Assembly (NCBI GenBank): GCA_012511995.1
Contig: JAAZFA010000186.1
Location: 1-7,819 of the forward strand
DNA length: 7,819 nucleotides
Source: Thermoproteota archaeon
Lineage (GTDB): Archaea > Thermoproteota > Bathyarchaeia > Bathyarchaeales > Bathycorpusculaceae
Reading direction: 5' to 3'
The notes under the pieces were generated by a model. That model was given only the letters and a program-made list of their open reading frames with translations. It searched no databases and was not told where the DNA came from. Position 1 is the first letter of the stretch. The number at the start of each line of letters is the position of its first letter. Positions 1-5,168 of the stretch are shown in pieces. Made by a program: the position numbers and the translations under genes.

Positions 1-32
1 AACCAATGTATGATGTTAGGTGATGAGAAAAA

Positions 33-41
33 GTTATAGAG
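33..41 (+). promoter_or_regulatory. Possible TATA box for the inositol-phosphate synthase gene
   Basis: GTTATAGAG, preceded by an A-run (28-32) that could serve as a BRE-like element, lies where an archaeal TATA box would place transcription start near position 60-65, giving a leader of about 25-30 nt that carries the GGATGGT ribosome-binding stretch. The match to the archaeal consensus is only moderate, and the upstream gene is not visible, so read-through from upstream is also possible. Confidence 0.3.
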
Positions 42-89
42 TACCGGAACATTACCCTCACTAACTAAAGCTTGGATGGTATCTGTTTC

Positions 90-1172
90 ATGCCAGAAAT
101 TCGCGTAGCAATAGTCGGCGTTGGCAACAGCGCATCAGCCCTAATACAAGGAATTCAGTACTATAAAGATGCAAATGAAAACGAATCCGTTCCCGGATTG
201 ATGCACGTCAACTTTGGCGGCTATCATATCCGTGATATACACTTTGTGGCAGCGTTTGAAGTAAACAAAGATAAAATCGGCAAAGACCTGAGCGAAGCTA
301 TTTGGATAAAACCTAACTGTTGCGTTAAATTTGCAGATGTTCCCAAACTTGGTGTTACTGTTTCTCCAGCGCCAATACTTGATGGTGTAGCTCCACATAT
401 GCGTGAAGCCTTTAATGTTTATGATGATAGCGCTACAAAAGAAAGCGTTGTCCAAGTTTTAAAAGAAACAAAATCTGAAGTACTCATTAACTATCTTCCA
501 GTTGGTAGCCATGACGCAGTTAGATTCTATGCTCAATGTGCCATAGATGCAGGATGCGCTTTTGTCAACTGTATGCCAGAATTCATCGGCTCTGACCCAG
601 AAAAAAAGTGGCCAGCTAAATTTGAAAAAGCTGGTCTTCCACTCCTTGGAGATGATATTAAAAGCCAAGTTGGTGCAACCATATTACACCGTAATCTTGT
701 CAGACTCTGTTTGGATCGTGGAGTAATTGTCGACGAAACATACCAGCTTAACCTCGGCGGAGATACAGACTTCCAAAATATGACCGTAGAAAATAGGCTC
801 AAAAGCAAACGCATAAGCAAAACGGAAGCCGTTACCTCTCTCGTGCCATATGCGCTACCAACGCGTATCGGTCCAAGCGACTATGTGGAGTTTTTGAATA
901 ATAAAAAAATCTGTTATATTAGTCTTAAGGGTCGTAAATTTGGTGATCGCCCACTTAGTATTAGCGTTAAACTTGAAGTAGAAGACTCTGCGAACAGTGC
1001 AGGTGTAGTAATCGATCTTGTTCGCGCAGCCAAAATTGCATTAGACCGCAAAGTTGCTGGAGCGCTCATAAGCATGTCGTCTTATGCCTTTAAACACCCA
1101 CCTGTTCAAGTTCCAGACAATCAGGCGCATCAATGGACTGAGGACTGGATTGCAGGTACACGAGAAAGATAA
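90..1172 (+). CDS. ino1: Myo-inositol-1-phosphate synthase (inositol-3-phosphate synthase)
   Basis: Cytosolic NAD-dependent isomerase that converts D-glucose 6-phosphate to 1L-myo-inositol 1-phosphate, the first step of inositol lipid headgroup synthesis. The 360-residue protein opens with a Rossmann NAD site (VAIVGVGNSASALIQG, residues 6-21). It has NYLPVGS at 134-140, the family signature GDDIKSQVGAT at 187-197 with its conserved lysine (K191), NLGGDTDFQNM at 221-231, and EDSANSAG at 298-305 before the helix that closes the Rossmann fold. This is the shorter archaeal/actinobacterial form (about 360 aa, not the 500+ aa eukaryotic form). I place the start at ATG 90 rather than the in-frame TTG at 72: known homologues begin just before the NAD site, and a GGATGGT purine stretch (74-80) lies 9 nt upstream of the ATG, while nothing similar precedes the TTG. 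It appears monocistronic, ending at a hairpin terminator. Its pathway partner, the monophosphatase, lies about 2.1 kb downstream in another unit. Family assignment is very secure. Confidence 0.96.
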   Translation: MPEIRVAIVGVGNSASALIQGIQYYKDANENESVPGLMHVNFGGYHIRDIHFVAAFEVNKDKIGKDLSEAIWIKPNCCVKFADVPKLGVTVSPAPILDGVAPHMREAFNVYDDSATKESVVQVLKETKSEVLINYLPVGSHDAVRFYAQCAIDAGCAFVNCMPEFIGSDPEKKWPAKFEKAGLPLLGDDIKSQVGATILHRNLVRLCLDRGVIVDETYQLNLGGDTDFQNMTVENRLKSKRISKTEAVTSLVPYALPTRIGPSDYVEFLNNKKICYISLKGRKFGDRPLSISVKLEVEDSANSAGVVIDLVRAAKIALDRKVAGALISMSSYAFKHPPVQVPDNQAHQWTEDWIAGTRER

Positions 1173-1180
1173 ACTACTCA

Positions 1181-1215
1181 GATAAACCCCAAAAAGGGGC
1201 TTTTATCTCTTCTTT
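1181..1215 (+). terminator. Hairpin plus pyrimidine-rich terminator after inositol-phosphate synthase
   Basis: Starting 8 bases after the stop codon, GATAAACCCC (1181-1190) pairs with GGGG (1196-1199) and TTTATC (1202-1207) around an AAAAA loop, with CT (1200-1201) bulged on the 3' arm. The 3' arm runs into a TCTTCTTT pyrimidine tract (1208-1215). It resembles a rho-independent terminator; archaeal termination relies mainly on T-rich tracts, so the pyrimidine tract may be the working part. Confidence 0.65.
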
Positions 1216-1289
1216 ACTAACACTTGTAGACGGATGTTTTGAGATGATCGAAATAGTGCTCTATCCGTCTTTAAGTAATGTTAGTTAAG
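1212..1289. repeat. Long imperfect inverted repeat in the gap before gcvH
   Basis: ACTAACA (1216-1222) pairs with TGTTAGT (1279-1285), CTT (1223-1225) with AAG (1273-1275), and AGACGGAT (1228-1235) with ATCCGTCT (1263-1270). Together these give about 18 paired positions with one 3-nt bulge and one 2-nt internal loop; GAG/CTC (1241-1243/1259-1261) can extend the stem inward. The stem could be a structured 3' or 5' untranslated RNA, a second terminator, or the remnant of a small palindromic element. No protein-coding role is visible. The dyad is certain; its function is unknown. Confidence 0.6.
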
Positions 1290-1308
1290 GTTTCCAATAG
1301 CTAATTGC

Positions 1309-1336
1309 CTATTAAAATGCATTAAACCTTTAATAG
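1309..1336. promoter_or_regulatory. AT-rich dyad and likely promoter region for gcvH
   Basis: CTATTAAA (1309-1316) and TTTAATAG (1329-1336) are perfect 8-bp inverted arms around a 12-nt centre. Both arms resemble archaeal TATA elements: the left arm would put transcription start near 1340 and the right arm near 1357. A dyad that overlaps the TATA element is a natural place for a repressor or activator of the gcvH operon. A competing pairing, TTAAGGTTT (1285-1293) with AAACCTTTAA (1324-1333, one extra T), shares bases with it. Which element is used cannot be decided from sequence alone. Confidence 0.4.
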
Positions 1337-1386
1337 CCTATCCACAGTCTGGTTTACTCAGATAATAATAGAAGGTTCAAGTGCAA

Positions 1387-1803
1387 ATGGTAAAAGTTGA
1401 AGCATACGAAGTACCTGAAGGTCTCTACTACAGTAAAGATTTTGCATGGGTCAAAATAGAAGCTGATAAGATCCGTATTGGTGTCACTGACTATGCACAA
1501 AAATCTCTCCGCGAAATAGTCTACGCAGAATTACCCACAGCGGGCACTCAAGTAAAACAAGACGAACCCTATGGTACGCTGGAGTCTGTGAAAGCTGTCT
1601 CCGACCTTATTTCTCCAGTCAGTGGCGTAATAGAAGAATTCAACGATGAAGTCCAATCTAAACCAGAATTATTGAACGACGATCCATATGGTAACGGTTG
1701 GTTACTTGTAGTTAAACCTGAAAACCTACATGCCGATCTTGCTAACCTTATGGACTTTGAGAAAGCAGTAGAGTGGCATAAAGCCCAGGGAACTAGCAAA
1801 TGA
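1387..1803 (+). CDS. gcvH: Glycine cleavage system H protein (lipoyl carrier)
   Basis: Lipoyl-bearing shuttle protein of the glycine cleavage system; it passes the aminomethyl group between the P, T and L proteins. The 138-residue sequence is a full-length, canonical H protein. It has GLYYSKDFAWVKIE near residues 13-26, GVTDYAQKSLREIVYAELP at 32-50, the lipoylation motif ESVKAVSD with attachment lysine K69, PVSGVIEEFNDE at 77-88, and the DPYGNGWLL signature near 102-110. A GTG at 1381 would add two residues (MQ). Both starts are compatible with the AGAAGGT stretch at 1370-1376, but homologues usually begin close to the ATG. No gcvT, gcvP or lipoate ligase gene is in the window, so its partners are encoded elsewhere or it works as a general lipoyl carrier. 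The next gene, a flavin disulfide reductase, starts only 16 bp downstream, which implies cotranscription. Confidence 0.96.
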   Translation: MVKVEAYEVPEGLYYSKDFAWVKIEADKIRIGVTDYAQKSLREIVYAELPTAGTQVKQDEPYGTLESVKAVSDLISPVSGVIEEFNDEVQSKPELLNDDPYGNGWLLVVKPENLHADLANLMDFEKAVEWHKAQGTSK

Positions 1804-1819
1804 ACAGGCGAACATTGTA

Positions 1820-3166
1820 ATGGTACGTAAAGTTCTAATTATTGGTGCAAATGCATCTGGTGTCGAAGCTGCAGCTTCTGCACGTAAGAAAGATCGAACT
1901 GCAGAGATTACTCTTATCACGGAAGAAAAGAACGCTGGTTATAGTCGATGTGGTTTACCCTTTGTTATCGGTGGTCAAATCCAAAATTTTAAAGACTTGG
2001 TTGTTTACCCACCAGCTTTTTTTCAGATGCTAAAGCTGAACTTACGTTTGGAAACCAAAGCTACTGCAATTAACGCTCGCGAAAAAACTGTAACGGCTCT
2101 AACTAAAGAGGGTATACCAGAACTTTTTCCATATGATAGTTTAGTGATCGCCACTGGAGCATATTCCTTTATGCCGTCGATTAAAGGAAAGGAAAAAACA
2201 GGCATCCTTTCGTTACGTGATATGGAGGATGGTGAAAAAATTGATGCGGTTGTTAATGGGGGTGCAAAAACTGCGGTTATTATGGGTGCTGGTTTAATTG
2301 GTTTAGAACTTGGTGTTGGTTTGATAGAGCGTGGGCTCAAAGTTACAGTTGTTGAGATGTTGCCTCAGGTATTGCCTCAGTTGTTAGATGGGGATATGGC
2401 GAAAATGGTTCAACAGCATCTTGAAGAAAAAGGCATGAGAATCTTACTCAACAGAAGTGTTGAAGAATTTCTTGGAGAAGAAAAGGTTACGGCAATTAAA
2501 GCTAGTGGTGAAATCTATGAAGCTGATTTGTTCATAAGCGCGTTTGGTGTCCGAGCTAACACCAAACTTGCCGTTGAAGCAGGTATTCAACTTGGGGAAT
2601 CTCTTGGTATAAAGACGAATGCTAGAATGGAGACTGAAGAAAAGGATGTTTATGCAGTAGGTGACTGCGCTGAAGCGACAAACATTATAATTCATAAACC
2701 CATGTGTCCACAACTTGGTACAGTAGCTGTTAGGCAAGGTAAAGTTGCAGGTGCAAACGCCGCAGGTAGCTATTCGCTCTTTAGCGGTGTTTTAGCTTCT
2801 GCTGTTACGCGTCTCTTCGAAATAGAAGCAGGTAATACGGGTTTAACAGAGACTGCGGCTAAGCGGAATGGTATGGAAGTGGTGACTGGATCTATCAGTA
2901 GCAAGACGAAGGCAGATTACTTTCCAGGGGCCAAACCTATTAAAGTTAAACTGGTTGTTGAAAAAGAGTCCCAGCGTATCATTGGTGCACAGGTTATTGG
3001 TGGTGAAGAAGTAACGCAGCGTATTAATTGTTTGAGTTTTGCAATTCAGCAATGTATGACTGTGCGGGAGCTTGCTAAGGCAGATACGGCGTATGCTCCT
3101 CCTTTGTGTGAAACTTGGGAACCAATGGTGTTGGCCGCTGAAATAGTTTTGATGAAGTTGCGCTAA
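1820..3166 (+). CDS. FAD-dependent single-cysteine disulfide reductase, CoA-disulfide reductase/NADH oxidase group
   Basis: Flavoenzyme of the pyridine nucleotide-disulfide oxidoreductase superfamily, 448 aa. The N-terminal FAD site is IIGANASGVEAAAS (7-20). The redox cysteine is C44 in SRCGLPFVIGG (42-52). The NAD(P)H site is IMGAGLIGLELG (154-165), the second FAD motif is YAVGDCAE (278-285), and a C-terminal dimerisation domain begins around residue 325. Tyr367 and Tyr425 (in AYAPP) match the pair of tyrosines that the partner subunit contributes to the active site in CoA-disulfide reductases. It lacks the CxxxxC pair of classical dihydrolipoamide dehydrogenase. Likely reactions are NAD(P)H-dependent reduction of CoA disulfide, CoA persulfide or a similar thiol, or O2 reduction. 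Being 16 bp behind gcvH, it may act on the lipoyl group (inference). C430, five residues after Tyr425, is an extra thiol that could lie near C44 of the other subunit. The ribosome-binding site is weak (AGG, 1806-1808). Family is certain, substrate is not. Confidence 0.9.
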   Translation: MVRKVLIIGANASGVEAAASARKKDRTAEITLITEEKNAGYSRCGLPFVIGGQIQNFKDLVVYPPAFFQMLKLNLRLETKATAINAREKTVTALTKEGIPELFPYDSLVIATGAYSFMPSIKGKEKTGILSLRDMEDGEKIDAVVNGGAKTAVIMGAGLIGLELGVGLIERGLKVTVVEMLPQVLPQLLDGDMAKMVQQHLEEKGMRILLNRSVEEFLGEEKVTAIKASGEIYEADLFISAFGVRANTKLAVEAGIQLGESLGIKTNARMETEEKDVYAVGDCAEATNIIIHKPMCPQLGTVAVRQGKVAGANAAGSYSLFSGVLASAVTRLFEIEAGNTGLTETAAKRNGMEVVTGSISSKTKADYFPGAKPIKVKLVVEKESQRIIGAQVIGGEEVTQRINCLSFAIQQCMTVRELAKADTAYAPPLCETWEPMVLAAEIVLMKLR

Positions 3167-3167
3167 G

Positions 3168-3182
3168 TTTTTTCTTTTTTTA
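3168..3182 (+). terminator. T-rich terminator after the flavin disulfide reductase
   Basis: Directly after the TAA stop there is a run of 14 pyrimidines, almost all T (T6 C T7), followed by AT, with further T-rich segments at 3199-3207 and 3212-3220. No hairpin precedes it. This is the typical form of an archaeal T-tract terminator and separates the gcvH operon from the next promoter. Confidence 0.65.
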
Positions 3183-3222
3183 TTAATTGTTGAAATAGTT
3201 TTCTTTTGTACATTTTTCTTCG

Positions 3223-3235
3223 TTTGTATATAAAG
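3223..3235 (+). promoter_or_regulatory. TATA-box promoter for the inositol monophosphatase operon
   Basis: TTTGTATATAAAG contains an almost ideal archaeal TATA core (TATATAAA, 3227-3234). Transcription would start near 3255, giving a leader of about 15 nt that just holds the AAGGTCAG ribosome-binding stretch (3259-3266) ahead of the ATG at 3270. It is the clearest promoter in the window. Confidence 0.6.
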
Positions 3236-3269
3236 CACCTTTGAGAATACTAAATCTGAAGGTCAGTCA

Positions 3270-4094
3270 ATGAAATCCAAACTTAACTGGCAACAGTTGT
3301 TCTGCGACTGTAAAATTAGTATACAAGCCGCCATTAAGCATTGCCTCGAAACTATGCATGAACCGCAACCAGACTTAGGCAGGGGCGCCGGTGGAGATTT
3401 GATGAAACCTATCGATGTAGCTGCAGAAAACGCAATCATAGAAACTCTACAGAAATCTGGCGTCTCTTTTACGTTGATTAGTGAGGAGTCTGGAATTAAA
3501 GAAGTCGGCAGCACGCCTAAAGACTGTTATCTTTGTGTCGACCCGATAGATGGGACTACAAATCTTACACATGGTCTTCCTTTTTATTGTTCTTCAATTG
3601 CTATTTCAGATAAACCAGTATTGGCAGCAGTATATACTGGTGCAGTTATTGACTTAGTACATGACGAAATTTTTTCTGCTTATGAAGGGATGGGTTCTTA
3701 TCGTGATGGTAGGGTAATTCATACTACGAATACTCAATCCTTAGATGAGGCTGTTATTGGTTTAGATTTAAACGTTTATAAAGCAAAAATGAACCTGACT
3801 ATTGGAGCTGCATTTATTGAAAATACTAAACACACTCGACATTTCGGTGCAAACGCATTGGAAGTTAGCTATGTCGCCGCAGGTTTAACTGATGCTTTTG
3901 TTGATTTGCGTAATAAAATACGGACAACTGACATTGCTGCTGGATTCTTAATAGCTAAAGAAGCAGGTGCTATCATCACAGATGTAGACAATAAATCGAT
4001 TAATGTTCCCTTGGACCCGAAGCAGACGTTGAATTTTATTGCTTCTGCCAACGAGACGCTTCATAAGCAACTTTTAGGTCTGATCAAAAGTTAA
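3270..4094 (+). CDS. Inositol monophosphatase family enzyme (possibly also fructose-1,6-bisphosphatase)
   Basis: Mg2+-dependent phosphatase that would release myo-inositol from inositol 1-phosphate, completing the route begun by the synthase at 90-1172. The 274 residues contain every catalytic feature of the family: GRGAGGDLMKPID (37-49), the metal-binding glutamates in SEESG (71-75), DPIDGTTN (91-98) with metal ligands D91 and D94, and a third metal aspartate D221 in TTDIAAG (219-225). Archaeal members of this family often also hydrolyse fructose 1,6-bisphosphate (class IV FBPase), so a gluconeogenic role is an alternative that sequence cannot exclude. The ATG at 3270 follows an AAGGTCAG stretch at 4-10 nt spacing and a strong TATA box. 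The stop codon TAA shares its last base with the ATG of the next gene, so the two are cotranscribed and probably translationally coupled. Confidence 0.92.
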   Translation: MKSKLNWQQLFCDCKISIQAAIKHCLETMHEPQPDLGRGAGGDLMKPIDVAAENAIIETLQKSGVSFTLISEESGIKEVGSTPKDCYLCVDPIDGTTNLTHGLPFYCSSIAISDKPVLAAVYTGAVIDLVHDEIFSAYEGMGSYRDGRVIHTTNTQSLDEAVIGLDLNVYKAKMNLTIGAAFIENTKHTRHFGANALEVSYVAAGLTDAFVDLRNKIRTTDIAAGFLIAKEAGAIITDVDNKSINVPLDPKQTLNFIASANETLHKQLLGLIKS

Positions 4095-4924
4095 TGTTAA
4101 ATGTACTCTTACCCTACCCTGCTGCGTTAGTAAAAGCCCAATCAACCAGAACACTGCTTATTTCTGATCCACACATTGGTTGGGAATTGGAACTTCAACA
4201 AAAAGGTATCTATGTACCAAGCCAAACTGGAAAAATTCTTAACAAACTCGTTTCAATTCTGTTAGAGCACCAACCTGATGCTCTGGTGATTTTGGGTGAC
4301 GTTAAGTATTCTGTGGTTTCAAGTGGGTTCAGTGAATGGCAAGATATTCCAGATTTTTTTAACAAATTAAAATCTTATGTGAGTAAAATTTCCATTGTAA
4401 AGGGTAATCATGATGCGAATTTAGAACCGTTACTTCCAGAGAGCGTTGAATTGTTACCTGCAAATGGAGTTGTTATTGAGGATGTCGGTGTATTCCATGG
4501 TCACAAATGGCCTTCACCAGCTTTGCTTGCTTGTAAAACTTTGGTTATGGGACACCTGCATCCTATGGTGGTTTTCCGTGATCCTGCTGGCTGCAGGATG
4601 ACACAGCAGGTTTGGCTTAGAGTTAGTGTTAAAAGTGAAGCTTTTGCACGTACTCTGTTGCATAAGAGTAACATAAAAATCGTTGGTTCAGTTGAAAAAA
4701 CGCTGCGGAAAAACTTTGGTATTAAGCTCAAGGCTTCAGAGCTCTATATCATGCCTAGTTTTAATGATTTTTTGGGTGGTAAACCTTTAAATGAAACAAA
4801 AAAATTCGGTGCAGAATCTTTGATTGGTCCAGTTTTGAGGTCAGAGTATGTGCATGTTGATGACTCGGAATTGTATCTTTTGGATGGGACTTACATAGGA
4901 ACTTTGAATCAACTTCGAACTTAA
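4094..4924 (+). CDS. SbcD-related metallophosphoesterase (archaeal phosphoesterase, PdeM-like)
   Basis: Calcineurin-like binuclear metallophosphoesterase of 276 aa, of the single-domain SbcD-related group found in archaea and related to the bacterial DNA-damage-associated endonuclease PdeM. All metal-site motifs are present in order: DPHIG (D25, H27), GDV (68-70, D69), GNHD (104-107), FHGHKWP (134-140) and GHLHP (153-157). The C-terminal part carries MPSFNDFLGG, a signature of this subgroup that helps separate it from true SbcD/Mre11. Its substrate is unknown; a nuclease or phosphodiesterase activity on DNA or RNA is the usual proposal for relatives. The start codon overlaps the stop of the upstream phosphatase by one base (TAATG) and its own ribosome-binding site is weak, so translation probably depends on the upstream gene. 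Residues 164-184 and the insertion near 200-215 are the least family-like parts. The pairing with an inositol phosphatase has no obvious functional logic. Confidence 0.88.
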   Translation: MLNVLLPYPAALVKAQSTRTLLISDPHIGWELELQQKGIYVPSQTGKILNKLVSILLEHQPDALVILGDVKYSVVSSGFSEWQDIPDFFNKLKSYVSKISIVKGNHDANLEPLLPESVELLPANGVVIEDVGVFHGHKWPSPALLACKTLVMGHLHPMVVFRDPAGCRMTQQVWLRVSVKSEAFARTLLHKSNIKIVGSVEKTLRKNFGIKLKASELYIMPSFNDFLGGKPLNETKKFGAESLIGPVLRSEYVHVDDSELYLLDGTYIGTLNQLRT

Positions 4925-4940
4925 CCTGATTAGGGCGGTA

Positions 4941-4980
4941 GGCTAACTCTTATATTTGCATCATGTTATATGGCTAACAT
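4941..4980. promoter_or_regulatory. Candidate operator: GGCTAAC direct repeats and ATGTTA/TAACAT dyad
   Basis: GGCTAAC occurs at 4941-4947, right where the BRE would be, and again at 4972-4978, at the predicted transcription start; the copies are 31 bp apart, close to three helical turns. The second copy is part of a perfect dyad, ATGTTA (4963-4968) and TAACAT (4975-4980), with a 6-bp centre. Ribbon-helix-helix proteins bind short repeats of this size as dimers or tetramers, so autoregulation by the downstream gene product is a reasonable inference. Confidence 0.4.
4950..4957 (+). promoter_or_regulatory. TATA box of the small ribbon-helix-helix gene
   Basis: TTATATTT sits about 25 bp before a predicted start at roughly 4979, giving a leader of about 20 nt with the GGGGAG ribosome-binding site (4987-4992), 5 nt ahead of the ATG. 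The motif is flanked on both sides by copies of GGCTAAC, described separately. Confidence 0.5.
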
Positions 4981-4997
4981 ATTAAAGGGGAGAAAAT

Positions 4998-5153
4998 ATG
5001 AAACTTGTAACTGTACTTTTACCAGAAGCTTATCTAGAAGGTTTAGATGAACTTGTTAGAATGAATATGTATCCAAGTAGAAGCAGTGTAATTCGTTCAT
5101 CTGTTCGTGACCTGCTCAAAAAAGAGCTTTGGGAAAATAAACGTAGTAAATAA
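4998..5153 (+). CDS. Small ribbon-helix-helix DNA-binding protein (CopG/Arc type)
   Basis: A 51-residue protein with the complete ribbon-helix-helix pattern. The beta-strand is KLVTVLLPEA (2-11), with Val4, Val6 and Leu8 alternating with polar residues; helix A is roughly AYLEGLDELVRMN (11-23); the turn is MYPSRSS (24-30); helix B is VIRSSVRDLLKKEL (31-44), and the tail is basic. Such proteins dimerise through the strand and read DNA with strand side chains. It is a transcription regulator by family; its targets are not known, but the repeats in its own promoter point to autoregulation. The ATG is supported by the strong GGGGAG ribosome-binding site 5 nt upstream. A close resemblance in style to small regulators abundant in TACK archaea supports the taxonomic guess. 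No toxin partner is adjacent, which argues against an antitoxin: the neighbours are a phosphoesterase and a convergent pyrF. The gene is complete although very short. Confidence 0.85.
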   Translation: MKLVTVLLPEAYLEGLDELVRMNMYPSRSSVIRSSVRDLLKKELWENKRSK

Positions 5154-5168
5154 TTTTTATTCTTTTAT
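5154..5168 (+). terminator. T-rich terminator of the ribbon-helix-helix gene, inside the pyrF 3' end
   Basis: Immediately after the TAA of the small regulator comes TTTTTATTCTTTTAT, a T-rich archaeal-style terminator. It overlaps the last codons of the convergent pyrF gene, so it is also coding on the other strand. Confidence 0.5.

Noticed and set aside
1..39. Open frame from base 1 to a TAG at 37-39, possible C-terminus of an upstream gene (NQCMMLGDEKKL).
   Set aside because: Only 12 codons are visible, with no recognisable family, so it cannot be told from a chance frame; a neighbouring sequence would be required.
21..90. GTGATGA at 21-27 matches an archaeal C box, suggesting a C/D box guide RNA.
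   Set aside because: No CTGA D box or internal C'/D' pair follows at suitable spacing before the synthase gene; the motif also fits a purine-rich ribosome-binding stretch for a 13-codon frame (23-64) that is too short to support.
141..455. Minus-strand open frames of 60-130 codons inside the synthase, reductase, phosphatase, phosphoesterase and aconitase genes.
   Set aside because: They lie opposite well-recognised conserved genes, have no ribosome-binding sites or family resemblance, and have compositions expected of antisense shadows.
1374..1384. GGTTCAAGTGC resembles a tRNA T-loop.
   Set aside because: No acceptor, D or anticodon arms can be folded upstream, and the segment runs directly into the gcvH start.
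1173..1386. Glycine riboswitch upstream of gcvH.
   Set aside because: The hairpins do not show the conserved core I would expect, and this riboswitch class is essentially bacterial.
1820..3166. Classical dihydrolipoamide dehydrogenase, suggested by the gcvH neighbour.
   Set aside because: The redox CxxxxC pair and the C-terminal His-Glu motif of that enzyme are absent; the sequence fits the single-cysteine CoA-disulfide reductase group instead.
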